Positions 1-10,139 of a DNA stretch of 64,000 bases are shown piece by piece (the stretch's first letter is position 1; the number at the start of each line of letters is the position of its first letter). The translations under genes and the position numbers were made by a program. Origin of the DNA: Prorocentrum cordatum (Eukaryota > Sar > Dinophyceae > Prorocentrales > Prorocentraceae). Where the stretch lies: positions 65,651 to 129,650 of the forward strand of contig CAUYUJ010016154.1 of assembly GCA_963575745.1 (NCBI GenBank). The letters are read 5' to 3'. The notes under the pieces are model-generated. The model had not been told where the DNA came from, searched no databases, and saw nothing but the letters and a program-made list of their open reading frames with translations.

Positions 1-125
1 CTTCCTGCCCATGAGCGTGCTTGACCTTGTTCCGCTTATGTCCCAGGAGAAGAATCATCATTCGAATGATACAGATAGGAAGAAGGAGAAGGAACTGCAG
101 AAGGACGGGGGCCAGCAACACGCCC
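1..125. repeat. Direct repeat, copy 1
   Basis: This stretch recurs almost unchanged at 509-625. Both copies begin CTTCCTGCCCATGAGCGTGC and include CAGGAGAAGAA and the motif GGGGGCCAGCA. Each copy is followed by purine-rich DNA. It has no recognisable coding content. Confidence 0.85.
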
Positions 126-508
126 CTTGCGGGCTGGAGGCCCAGATGCGGCGGGGAGGAGGTTGGTGGGAGGAGAAGGGGGCAGGGGAGAGAGCCGGAG
201 GAGGAGGAGGAGGGGAAGGAGGAGGAGGAGGAAGAGGAGGTGGAGTAGGAGGAGGAGGGGAAGAAGGTGAAGAAGAGAACGAAACATAATAATGATGAGA
301 AGAAGAGGAGTACTGAGAGTACTGATATGAAGAATAACCATACTAATCATGAGAACATGAGTAATAATCATACTAGCAATGCTACGACCCACCACTCTAC
401 GAAGAAGAACAATAATGATAATCGCAAGCATTAGAATATGAATAATGACAGTACGGACAAAAATCCGAAGGAGGATTACCGCTGCATTTGCCACCTCTCA
501 CTTGAAGG
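126..508. other. GGA-rich tract and A/T-rich island, no gene seen
   Basis: A GGA/GGAGGA tract (about 165-275) passes into an unusually A/T-rich island (about 285-470) rich in ATAATCATACTA-like words. Open frames here come from the simple repeats. Nothing functional is recognised. Confidence 0.6.
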
Positions 509-625
509 CTTCCTGCCCATGAGCGTGCTTGACCTTGTTCCGCTTATGTCCCAGGAGAAGAAGCATCAGCAGTTATAGGAAGAAGGAGAAGGAGCTGCAG
601 AAGGATGGGGGCCAGCAGCAATAGA
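509..625. repeat. Direct repeat, copy 2
   Basis: Second copy of the sequence at 1-125, with scattered substitutions and a short indel near 568-575. Confidence 0.85.
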
Positions 626-739
626 AAAGGCAGGGGAGGCCAGGGTAAGAAGGAACGGCCCCTTGCGGGACCGAGGGGGCCCAACGGGGACGGGGGGGAT
701 GTAGGAGGGGTGGAAAAGGGCATGGCAGAGCAGGGGGTG

Positions 740-990
740 AGGAGGGAAGGGAAGGAACCGGAGGAGGAGGAGGATGAGGAGGAGGAGGAGGAGAGGAGGA
801 AGAGGAGGAGGAGGAGGAGGAGGAGGGAGGAGGGGGCCGAGAGCGGAGGCGGAGGAGGAAGATGAGAAGGAGGAGGAGGGGGAAAAGGAAGAGGAGAAGG
901 AGGGAGGGGAGGAGTTGGAGTGAGTGAGCGAGCAGCAGCAGGAGCTCACGATGAGGAGGAGGAGGAGGAGGAGGAGGAGGAGCAGACCAC
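740..990. repeat. (GGA)n polypurine tract
   Basis: Imperfect GGA/GAG trinucleotide run. Reading frames across it encode only Glu/Arg/Gly or, on the other strand, Ser/Pro/Leu runs. I treat those as artefacts. Confidence 0.9.
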
Positions 991-1196
991 ACAACAAAAC
1001 AAAACAAACAACCAGATAGGGGAGGAGGGGGGAGAGGCAGCAAAACAAGACGCCCACGCAAGCCCAGGACCTGCTGCGGCTGCCCAGCCGGCGCGGCCGC
1101 GCGGGCGCCGCAGCCGCGGCAGGCCCGCCCCTACTCGCTTCCTGGGGAGCAGGAGGAGGCACAGCGTCGAGGGGGGTGGCGATATTCTGGGGGTGC

Positions 1197-1395
1197 TCCT
1201 CCTCCTCCCTCCCCCTTCCTCCTCCCTCCCTCTTCCTCCTCGTATCCTCCTTTTCCTCCCCCCTCCTCCTCAACTCCTCCTCTCTCCTCCCTCTCCTTTC
1301 CTCCTCCGGCCTCCTCCTCCTTTCCTCCTCCTCCTCCTCCTCCCCCTCCTCCTTTCCTCCTCCTCCTCCCCTCCTCCTCCCGTTCCTCCTCATTC
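1197..1395. repeat. (CCT)n polypyrimidine tract
   Basis: Imperfect CCT run. With the upstream GGA tract at 740-990 it forms an inverted purine/pyrimidine pair separated by about 200 bp of GC-rich sequence. Confidence 0.9.
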
Positions 1396-2062
1396 TGCAG
1401 CGGCTCCGCCAACCCCTCCAGCAGAGGGGAAAGCAGCGGCAGCCACCGAGGCGGCGGCGCCAGCATCAGCGAGGGCGGGTTCTGGTGATACTCTCCCCAG
1501 ACTCTGGGTGGTCAGGGGAAGGGAGTTGCCTGAGGGAATCCATGGATGGGCAGACCTCGAACATCCCTGTACCCACCCGGTGGAGTGAAGGGAGGGGAAC
1601 GGTTTCAGGCACCAGGCCGGCTCCATGGATGGCCAGCACCAGCGGCGGAGGCAGGGCTCAGGGCAGACCGACCGCGGACGCGCGGGTCGCCGTGGCCCAG
1701 TCCCCTGAGCGCCCACGCCCCAGGGCCGTCGACGGGCGGGTGGCCGTCGTTTCTGAGAGCGCTGGCTGTGTGCTTCCGCCGCGAACGGCCCTGTGCCCAC
1801 CCCGAGCGGGCGTCTGGGGAGTGGCTCGTGCACGCGGCTGCGGGCCGGGGATCTGCCCCGCCACGGCGAGCCCCAGGACTGCGCACAGCCAGCCTCAGGA
1901 GGCAGTGTCCCAGCCCTTCTCTCTGGGGGGGCTACGGCTTCTCGTCCCGAGCCGCTCTTCCGGACGGCCCCCCGGGGCCCTCGAGGGCCCCCCGGAGACC
2001 GGGAACGGTGGATCGGTCGGGAGCTTTGAGACGGGGGTCAATGCTAGGGGGGGTCAGCCAGA
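1396..2062. other. GC-rich region, nothing identified
   Basis: Several overlapping frames are open on both strands, but none shows a recognisable domain or consistent protein-like composition. I see no RNA gene or repeat family member here. Confidence 0.5.
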
Positions 2063-2226
2063 GCGCCCGATCTTGCAGGATCCTGCAGAGGCCAGGGGCG
2101 CATTGACCCGGGTTTGGGTGCAGGATCCTGCAGGATCCGGCAGGATCCTTCGCATTGACCCGGGTTTGGGTGCAGGATCTTGCAGGGTTCTGCAAGGCCT
2201 GACTGACCCAGGTCTGGATTGACCCG
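2063..2226. repeat. ~52-bp tandem repeat
   Basis: The unit GCATTGACCCGGGTTTGGGT plus GCAGGATCCTGCAG occurs at about 2099 and 2151, with a partial third copy near 2216. Internal GCAGGATCCTGC palindromes add local hairpin potential. Confidence 0.8.
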
Positions 2227-2810
2227 GGCCAGAAGATCCCCGAATCGGGGGCGGCCCAGAGAGGGTGTGATGATTGGGTGGGTGGGTGGACATCATGGCT
2301 GGGCCATGAGCTCTCTCCCGACGTCGTGGCCCCCTCCCCTGACGTAGTCTTTGCTGCTCTCAGCAAGTCCTCAGGGGGAGCCCCTGGGTGGCCTCCACAC
2401 CCGGCTCCGCCTCCAGCGGCGCCCCCTCGACCTCCGCAGAGATGCATGTTGCCATCGCGGTGTTCTTCCTCTTCACGTCGGCCACCATGGGCCAGATTCG
2501 GGCCCCCATCAAATTCAGGAGGAGAAAAACCACACAGACACAATCCATCGTCGATTCCCCAGAAAATATGGGAAAATATGGGAAGTGGGGGGGAAGACAA
2601 AAACCAATCAGATATGGGGAAACATGGGTAATCCTTTTATTTGTGTGTATTTATTTGTGTGTCCCAGGACCCCTTCACAAACATTAATCTGGGGCGCAAA
2701 GCTCTCCTGACCATCCTGGCACAGTTCGGTCGTACCTCGCGTCCAGGCTGCGACTTGTCAGCGAAGGAGTCGGGATATCCTGGGGCCGCAGACTGAATAA
2801 CAAATCATAT
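2227..2810. other. Unassigned sequence upstream of LINE-1 target repeat
   Basis: Unique-looking sequence with no supported gene. A short GGGAAAATATGGGAA motif is locally repeated near 2560-2620. Confidence 0.5.
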
Positions 2811-2900
2811 CGGGGAGGAGGAGGAGGAGGAGCAGGAGGAGGAGCAGGAGGAGGAGGAGGAGGAGGAGGAGGAGGAGGAGGAGGAGGAGGAGGAGGAGGA
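2811..2900. repeat. (GGA)n tract abutting LINE-1 3' end
   Basis: Nearly pure GGA repeat (CCT on the sense strand of LINE-1). It begins directly where the LINE-1 3' untranslated sequence stops, about 53 bp after the last stop codon. Confidence 0.95.
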
Positions 2901-2953
2901 CACGCACGTGGCTGATGGGGTGTTCGATGTCCGCCGTGAGAGAGCACGGCTGA

Positions 2954-4994
2954 CTATGGAGGGCTTGGTGCCTCCTCTCCACTGACCTTGGCCTGCTCTT
3001 CGCGCACCAATCTGGCCAGGGGGATTGCGGGGGTCTTATATATGATCGGGGATGACTTAGAACCCTTGGGATCACGACCCTCCTGGACACGGGCAAGTTG
3101 AGTAGCCGCTCCTTGGTGGCTCACTCGAGTGCCACAGCCTCCAGTGAGCCCTCGACCCAATCCTTCAGAGTAGGATCCACACTTATGGCACACCGGAATA
3201 CTCGTGGGATGATCAAGGTGCTCATAATGAAATAAAGCATGGCCTTTATTATCATGTACGAGGTCTGACAGCTGCTTGCAGTGGCCAGGACATTCCTTGG
3301 CCGCAAGAACTGCACTCTGTTTGGTTGACTTCGTCTGCACCCTACACAGAATGCACCGATGATACTGCGCAATTGATGCCCACGCATGAAACCTCCTAGG
3401 TACTCTGGGCTCGCGAGGGACCTCGTGAGGCACAGGCGAAGGAGGGGGAGGAGGAGGCACGACCAACGACGGCGGCGTCCACGACGTCAGGGCAGAGGCA
3501 GCACCCGTGGGGGGAGAGAGGCTCTTCTCTGGGGCGGCCAAAGCTTTGTTCTTTCTGGGGGCTATCGCGGGCCACTCCCCCAGAGCCTGAGCAACGTACT
3601 TGAGATATTTAGTAGCAAACTTCCTATCTTCGGCGAAATTGCACTTCTCATCTTCGCTGGGCTGAACGCCCTTGTGTGCTGCGGCCTTCGCTAAGCGATC
3701 CGCAGCATCATTACCTTCCGCCATTCGACGGGCCTCGCTGCCTACGGGTAGGGCTTGTGTATCTTGATGGGCTTTGACCTTTTGGAGCCTCGACCCTAAA
3801 GGAAAGAGCCCTCTGCCAGCCAAGACTTTAAACCCAGCCCAAAGATTGCGACGGGGGTACTCGGTGCCTTGATGCAGCAATAGTACTCCCTTGTAGTCAG
3901 AATCAATCACTTCAACACTGCTAGACATAAGACTGGCCGCGACTGCAGCCACATGCTCCGCGGCTCCCGACGTTTGTAAAAGCAGCTGGCCGACCCGGCC
4001 ACTGAAATGGGCAAAAATTTCACCTTCTCTGAAACAAACTACAGCGAAACCAGCAGCGTTGAGCACATAGTGCCCATGATTGGTGCAACTGCCATCTATA
4101 TACACTTCCCCCTCGCTGAAGGCCTCTTGAGGGGTGATACCTTCTTGAGCACACCAAAACTCCCCAAACTCTAAACCAGATCCAGGAGGAGGCACTCCAC
4201 GGAACTCAGGGACCAGCTGGAACCCAAGACGTAAAAGGGGGGCCTGGGGAGGGGGCTCTCTTAAACGCTGAAGCTCCGCATCCGAGAAGTGAGTGGCTCT
4301 GAGAACTTCTGTCTTCTGGCAGTGCAGTAATCTGTGGCAGAGGTTGTCCGAATGATGGCCGCACTCGCAGCCGACTGGAACTTCATATCCTGCTGCTTTG
4401 GTTCTCTCCATGGTCCAGATACTTTGGGTGAGGAAGGCGAGTAAGGTGCCTTTCTGATGTCCAGGAAGGTCTGACGAGAGAGCCATCCGAGCAGCAGTAA
4501 CGTGTAAGTGAGCGCCCGCGTGGCCGAGGTTGACGGCCGCCTTGGAGGCGAGCTGGCCGTGCCAGTCGTGCTCCATGAGCTTTTGGAGGAAGGCGGGGGG
4601 ATGTCCTGGGAGCGGGTACTCAAGACCTGAGGCAGTCACAAAGGTAAACGGCCCCTGGAACTTCCAACCAATACGCTTCAGCGACAGCACCGCCGCACTG
4701 ATGGGGGCCCCTGGAAGAGCCCCACGATTTAGAAACCCTCGGGAGGATGTTTTCAGCCCAAGCCCGCAGCTGTTGGAGACTAGCCACGGCCAAGTGCGGA
4801 TGGGTGTTCGCATCCCAAACTAAACGATGCCACATAAGGGCGGGACCGAGGGCCGCTTTCCACAAAGGGGTCCTGGAGGATGAGCAACGCCAAGCTGCGG
4901 CTGCGGGTCGAGCATCTCGGGCCCGCGGCAGCCAGAAACTGCGACCTAGCAGATTCAAGTTGAGTGCCGTTGATGCCAGTGACCTCAACTCCAA
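2954..4994 (-). pseudogene. LINE-1 ORF2, RNase H and C-terminal Cys domain
   Basis: After a shift near 4790 a 619-codon frame runs to TAG at 2954-2956. It contains a Cys/His cluster (CECGHHSDNLCHRLLHC), then an RNase H domain with YIDGSC (about 4105-4085), a Glu in SGAAEHVAA, Asp in VIDSDYKG and EGNDAADRLAK. The C-terminus has CILC..., HC and a CHKCGSYSEGL...QLARVQEGRDPK segment. An equivalent tail is found in LINE-2 and LINE-3. RNase H would remove element RNA from the hybrid during integration. This block itself is largely open. Confidence 0.88.
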
Positions 4995-6554
4995 AAGTGG
5001 TGGCCGCTTCCAGGCCAGTCTTATACAGTTTGTGAGTGGTTACCCCCCAGCACGTTTTAGCATGCGGACCCTGTTAAGTCTTTTACGCATCTTATCAAGA
5101 CGCCCCGTAAGTTTTCGAAGCTTTCTCCATCTTCTCTGGGGGCGGCCAGCCCCAGTTTCAACGCCCAGGTTGGATCCCGAACGATCAGGGTTCGGGCCTG
5201 CCAGAGGCCCTAGCTTAGTCCTGAGCTGGTCCTGCAAAGCTTGGTGAGACGCTAGCACCTGGGTCTTCTTGCTGGCAATCTGGCTCTTAAACTCGTGGAT
5301 GGTGCAATCCGCCATCGATCTTGCGGCTATGTTCAACTGGCTGACGATGAGGCTGAAACTGCGGCCGTGGCACTGGAGCAGCAAATCATCAATGAACATC
5401 GCGAGTCTAATGTGACTATGGGCCTGTGTCCATATGTCCAAGGGGGCGAGCGCATACATCTGCACAAGGTACGTGGCCCAACTGCAGCCAGCAGCAATGC
5501 CCCTCCACGGTTTGCCGACGCTGACCGCGCAATCTTTCAAGGAAACGGTACGTTCGCTGACATATTGCGATGGAGTGCTGCGAAGTAAACAACATGGAAA
5601 ACCTGACTCAACAGCACGATGCGCTAGACAAGGCCGATCAACATGTTCGTAATAGTTTGATAGATCGTAAAAGGACCTGGGCGCTGTATTGTTGATATTT
5701 GGCTGAGCTGTTGAACTCGCATTCCAAGGATTGTTTATAGACCAATTCAACAATAGAGTGGCCAGCCTGGTGTGCAAGATCAGGCCGACGATGGTGGGCT
5801 TCCCACTCTCTGACCGCTGACCTCCTAAGGCGGGCCCAGACACGATAGAGCGCTGGTAGCATGCCAATGGACCTGAACGAGGGCTGACTGGCTGGAGTAT
5901 CATGTTGTTTCTGTTTCATCATAAGCGTAGAGACAATCCCCTGGAGCTGAGAGTCGGCATGTGATCAACCTTCTCGATCAGAGAGATCAATTGGCAGACG
6001 ATCCCCGCCTGCTCATTATTCAACATACTGAAGTGCTGCGGATGAAAACCGTCCCAGGTCGAAGCTGTGGCGCGAGGAAAGCTACGCGCAACTTGCCGAA
6101 GCCTCTTGGGGGTAATCGGGCCCAGGGCGACACGATCATCGGTATCGGGAACGAGCTGAGGTGGGGTCTCGGGGGAAACTTTCCATGTCTTAGCTAGACG
6201 ATCAGCTTCGACCTGCAATATATGCTGGGGCCTGCCGGCGCACTGAGACTGGCATTGCACAGACGACGGGCGCCAGGCCTCCAGCCGTTTAGACCATCTG
6301 TGAGCCCATCCCATTCCCCTTTTCATGTTAGACTGGACCCATTCCCTCCAAGCCCTCCCATCTGCGGCATTATCCGCCGCCTGCTCCTGGTGCAGGAGCT
6401 TGGTGATCTGCTCTAGCAGCTCGTCTAGAACTTGCAGCGCCAACGTCTGGTCTAGAACGACAGCCTGAAAAAAGTAAGAAGCAAACCTGCGGCCACTCGA
6501 ATATCCTGAAGCCCCTCCTTGAGGGACACCGCGGTGGAGAACAACTCGGGGCAA
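4995..6554 (-). pseudogene. LINE-1 ORF2, reverse transcriptase domain (broken)
   Basis: Three frames together cover the reverse transcriptase. 6554-5919 carries the linker and a TWDGFHP motif. 5922-5740 carries RSIGMLPALYRVWARL. 5903-5040 carries motif A (FYDLSNYYEHVD, about 5679-5639), a GIAAGCSWATYL motif B and the catalytic FIDDLL motif C (about 5400-5384). The FIDD box is a variant of the usual YxDD with both aspartates kept. LINE-2 has the same DL(R/S)(K/N)YYE and xIDD signatures, so the two belong to one superfamily. At least two frameshifts make this copy non-coding as it stands. Confidence 0.88.
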
Positions 6555-7708
6555 TCCTCCAGGCTGTCCAGGGCGCCTTGAAACTCAAGCAAATTCCAGT
6601 CCTGAATACAGCGTCTAAAATCCTGAACTCGGTTACACAACCATCTTAACGGGCCCGTATAGGCCACCCATTTGGCTCTGCTGCGAGCCGCTTTGGCCCC
6701 CGCGGGGACCATGAGAACCTGAGGGGGGTGAGCCCTGGGGAACTTACTGGGTTTGATAGGCGCGTTGGTTCTCCCACTGACTGCAGCTTCCAAGTCCTGG
6801 GCCAGGGTGAAGTACACGTGGTCCAGGATCGACGTCGACTGTTGATCGGTGAGAGGCCGTTGAGCATCATCGATCAATTGCGAGGCATAATCCACGATCG
6901 CGGCAGTCTGGTGCCAACTCACTTCTGGTAACTGCGGGCCCACTGGAATGTGAGTGGGCAGCTTCTGGGGCCTATGCAGCGAGGGGATATTAAAGTTATC
7001 CTGGGCAGCAATATCCAACAGCACGGGCCTATGAGGGGAGAGAGGATAGGAGGCCAGGGTGCGGGGGTTCTGGAGCCAAGGCGTGAGGCCTTGGCTGGAG
7101 ACAAAATAGTCGAGGGTCGACTTGGTCTTCTTGGTTCTGTAGGTGGCTGTCGGGGGCGCAAGCACAGCCATGGTGGACCTGGACAAAAACTCGGCCTGGG
7201 CCAACCTGGTGGGGGCCAAATTGAAATCCCCCGCGACCAAAACTGGGTGCGCTAAGTCATCTTGAAGTTGGCCTATGGTGGCCAAGAGATTGAAATTGGT
7301 CTCCGAGAGACCTGCAGCAGCTTGGAGATACGTAGAACACAAAGCGAATGTTGGGATCCCTGGGAGCTCCAGGATCACCCCAGACAAACGAGCGGGTTCA
7401 CACCCCGAGGGAATCCGCAGAGGTTTGACCCCCAGGTCCAGACCATCCCGAATCAAAATCGCGACGCCCGAAATCAGCTCATTGTTGGGGTTCACTGCAG
7501 CAGAAGTTATGTAGGCCAGCCACCCTTGAGACGCGCACCATTGTATCTGGCGTACAATGCTATCGCCTTCGGCTAACTTACACTCCTGGGCACAAGCGAT
7601 GGTGACTGCGCTGGCTTGCGGTGGTTGCAAAAACTTGCGAACGGCAGGCCAGCGCGATCCGTTGATGGTGGCTAGTTTATAATTCTGGTTACCCTGGCGA
7701 CGGGCCAT
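6452..7708 (-). pseudogene. LINE-1 ORF2, EEP endonuclease domain
   Basis: Start chosen at ATG 7708 (MARRQGNQNYK), inside the ORF1 end. The endonuclease/exonuclease/phosphatase fold is visible: INGSR at residues 15-19, catalytic-type QE at 41-42, GDFN at 160-163, STLDYFV at about 198-203 and SPHRPV with His225. In LINEs this domain nicks the chromosomal target to prime reverse transcription. The frame continues through a linker and ends at 6452. The true protein would shift frame near 6540 to continue into reverse transcriptase. Confidence 0.9.
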
Positions 7709-8847
7709 CACTTGCGACCGCGGCGGCCGCTGCAGCCGCCCTAGCCTTCTTGGTCTCGGGGCCGCCGTCGCCCTGGATCTTGGCCATGCCGTTGGCGACC
7801 TGCTCCAGAGCCGCAGCAGCACGAACACGGCCTTGCGTCTCGTCCATCGGGGTCGCTTCGATGGCGTCGGCGAGCGGGGCCTCCTCCAGCTCCTTGTCAT
7901 CCACCGGCGTCGGGACATGCTGGCCTGGAATGGGCTGGGGCGCTTCTGGCTCATCTGCTCGTTCGCCAACTGCGGGGAAGCCGTCAGGCTCCTGTGCTGG
8001 CTGAGACCCCTTGCCCTGGCCAGCGCCCTTCGCCTGGGTCTCCACAGACATGGTGTGCTGGTGCTGCATGTTGTCAAACAGCTGCGCCAGCTCCGATACT
8101 TTAGCTCGTAGTTCTGTTGGGGCCTCACCACCCTCGGGCATGCGCGCTGCCAGCATGCCTTGGAGAGTGGTGAGCAAATCCTCATCCTTGGATGCCTCGT
8201 ACGCTGCTGCCTGGGTGGCCAGGTTGAGCTGAGACTCCAGGGGCTGCACTTCTTTGGTGTTGATCTCGATCTCCTCGACCAGCTTGCCGTGGTCTTCGCT
8301 GGCCTCGACGATGGTGTGCACAAGATCCGTCGCTTCGTTCTTCTGGGCCATGAGCTTCTGGCGCGCGACCTGCAACTGATCTGACAGTGACTGCGCCTGC
8401 TGCTCCAGGCTCTTGGCGGACAGGGCCTGCGCCTTGGCAAATTTGAGCTTGCCCAGCGCCGCCTTGTGTTCCTCTCCGTCTGGTTTCCACTTCTTCCAGA
8501 AAGTGACCTGCGCTTGGGCCAGGGCCACTGGATCTTCACTGTGGGTGTCATCATCCGCGAAGGTGACCTTGCGACCTCCTCCGCGGCCCAGGCCAGGGGG
8601 GGGGCTCTGGCCCGCGGGAGTTGTGCCTCCAGCGGCCTGGCTTGGTCGGTGGCTCATGGACGTCAGGCCGATCATCCTGAGCTCCTCCACCTCCCCCTGC
8701 TGGGCGATCTGCATGCGAAACTGACTCCGGGCGCTGCTTGAAGCGACTGCCACACTGGATGCAATGGCGAGCATTAGCAGAGCACCAAGACCACCCTTTA
8801 CAGCCTCGCTTCGAGCAGACGACATACTTCCTCTGGGCCGACGACAT
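7689..8847 (-). pseudogene. LINE-1 ORF1 (zinc motif + coiled coil), frameshifted
   Basis: Start chosen at the ATG at 8847 (MSSAQRKYVV). This places a Cys-rich motif (CSKRGC...WCS...HCIQCG) at residues about 11-33, like the N-termini of ORF1 in LINE-2 and LINE-3. A one-base shift near 8740 moves the frame to a long acidic region with a VTFADDD motif and a Gln/Glu/Lys-rich coiled coil (roughly 8500-8080), then a Pro/Glu-rich tail and an Ala run, ending at TAA 7689-7691. ORF1 proteins of LINEs bind element RNA, which is inferred here from position and architecture. The ORF2 start overlaps its last 20 nt. Confidence 0.8.
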
Positions 8848-9005
8848 CTCCTGTCTCCCCTGTGCAGCAGCACACGCAGGAAATGGGCCCAGCAGGTGGC
8901 ACTAGTGCGGGACGTGGTTGTGCCGCTGCCTGGGGCTGACCAGGCTGGCACTGGGAAAACGCAGGCTTGGGCCCGAACGCCCAGGGCCTTCCCTGGATGG
9001 CAGTG

Positions 9006-9027
9006 CTTGAGCCAAAATGGCTACGGA
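9006..9027 (-). other. Dinoflagellate spliced-leader (DinoSL) relic
   Basis: On the minus strand these 22 nt match the canonical dinoflagellate spliced leader as I know it (TCCGTAGCC... to ...TTTTGGCTCAAG). In nature it is trans-spliced to mRNA 5' ends from small SL RNA genes. Here there is no SL donor GT after it and it fuses straight to the LINE-1 5' leader, so it is a reverse-transcribed relic rather than an SL RNA gene. Its first T overlaps the flanking (TCC)n. Confidence 0.95.
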
Positions 9028-9080
9028 GGAGGAGGAGGAGAAGGAGGAGGAGAGGGAGGAGGAGGAGAAGGAGGAGTGCA
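9028..9080. repeat. (GGA)n tract abutting LINE-1 5' end
   Basis: GGA repeat starting immediately after the spliced-leader relic. It reads as TCC repeats in the LINE-1 sense direction, the same repeat and orientation as at 2811-2900. Confidence 0.95.
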
Positions 9081-9201
9081 AGGCTTCTGTTTTTCGTGCT
9101 GGTCAGTTCTCCGGGCGGTCCCGAGGCCTGGCGAGAGGGCCTCCGGAGGCGGACCGCGGGCCAAGCTTAGGGGAGCGAAGCATGACATAAACGTCATAAT
9201 T

Positions 9202-9332
9202 CGGAGGTCCGCGCGGATGTCTTGGATCGGCGCTGGACCCGCCGCCCTGGCGCGCGGGGCGCGGCAGGGGCGGCGCCGGAGGCCCCGCCAGGGGGGTCCA
9301 GCGCGGATCCGGGAAATCCGCGCGGACCTCCG
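9202..9332. mobile_element. Repeat C: foldback MITE-like element with 17-bp TIRs
   Basis: The outer arms CGGAGGTCCGCGCGGAT (9202-9218) and its exact reverse complement (9316-9332) bracket a GC-rich core that itself contains GCGC palindromes. Weaker inverted similarity continues outward (CATGACAT on the left, ATGTCAT on the right). A related, partly rearranged copy occurs at about 21995-22240. There is no coding capacity, so a non-autonomous element or structured repeat is the best reading. Confidence 0.7.
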
Positions 9333-9686
9333 AGTTTTTCTGCTCATGTCATTGTTCGTTCCCTTTGTGCAATGCAGGAAGGCACACCCCAAAAAGGGGC
9401 TTCCGTGTTCCATCGTTCCCAGGGCGGCCCCGAGGCCTGGCAAGAGGGCCTGAGGGGGCCGGCCGCAGCGAGCGGACGTGCCTGCCGTCCTGGCCTCTCC
9501 GTGGCTCGGAGGGGGGCGGCGTGAGATCGCAGCCCCTCCCTGGGCGTCGCTCGGACGTGTGCTTTTTGTTGCCTCGGCGAGGGCCCTCGAGGAGCATCCA
9601 TCGCGCAGCGAAAGACGACGCGCGCGCGCAGGAGGCCGAGACATGCCAGGGGGGAGGGGCGACCCCGGGCGACGGGTGGGGCGCTG
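9333..9686. other. GC-rich region, nothing firmly identified
   Basis: Contains two similar GGCGG(T/C)CCCGAGGCCTGGC(G/A)AGAGGGCCT stretches (about 9113 and 9423) that duplicate sequence on either side of repeat C. No gene is supported. Confidence 0.5.
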
Positions 9687-9860
9687 CAGGTCAAGACCGT
9701 GAAGTTCAAGGAGGGGCCCTCCGTCGAGGAGCTCGTCTGCCAGCTCTCGCGCGTGGCCCCGGCGTTGGAGGCCCTGGTGCTCGCGGGCCGCAGCTTCGAC
9801 CTCGTGCCCGTGTCGGGCTCCAGGCCGGGCCGCGCCGCCGGGGGAGACAGCATGGCTCAG
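9687..9860 (+). CDS. Putative isolated exon, unknown protein
   Basis: A GC-rich open segment reads VKTVKFKEGPSVEELVCQL... then ALVLAGRSFDLVPVSG. The composition is protein-like and unlike the Glu/Arg runs around it. It is preceded by CTGCAG|G, which fits the AG|G acceptor common in dinoflagellate introns. No convincing donor is visible before the GGA tract at 9865, and I do not recognise the family. Chance openness in GC-rich DNA remains possible. Confidence 0.3.
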
Positions 9861-9864
9861 GGGG

Positions 9865-9865
9865 A

Positions 9866-9896
<31 letters not shown>

Positions 9897-10135
9897 GAGG
9901 AGGAGGAGTAGGAGGGGATGAGAGAGGAGGCGGAGGAGGGAGAGGAGAGAGGAGAGAGGAGATAGGAGGAAAGAGGAGGAGGAGGAGGAGCAGGAGCAGG
10001 AGAGGAGAATGAGGCCTGGGAAGGAGAAGGAGGAGGAAGGATGAGGAGGAAGGAGGCCTGAGGAGGAGGAGGAGGGAGGAGGAGGAGAGGAGGAGGAGGA
10101 TGAGGAGGAGGCAAGGGAGGAGGTAGAGGAAGGCA
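9865..10135. repeat. (GGA)n polypurine tract
   Basis: Imperfect GGA/GAGGA run, interrupted by short GAATGAGGCCTGG-type segments. Confidence 0.92.
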
Positions 10136-10139
10136 ATGG

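Larger units (their letters stand above)
2901..9027 (-). mobile_element. LINE-1: full-length non-LTR retrotransposon, decayed
   Basis: A 6.1-kb element on the minus strand. In order it has a spliced-leader relic (9027-9006), ORF1 with an N-terminal Cys motif and a coiled coil, an ORF2 endonuclease of the EEP fold, reverse transcriptase, RNase H, a C-terminal Cys-rich tail and a short 3' untranslated end. It is bracketed on both sides by (TCC)n read in the element's sense direction. Several single-base frameshifts (near 8740, 6540, 5910, 5740, 5000 and 4790) split the frames, so this copy is probably inactive. The domain order EEP-RT-RNase H is that of RNase H-bearing LINE clades. The exact clade is not assigned. 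Confidence 0.93.

Noticed and set aside
9006-9027. SL RNA gene
   Set aside because: Only the 22-nt leader is present. No donor GT, Sm site or SL RNA body follows it. It is joined to the LINE leader.
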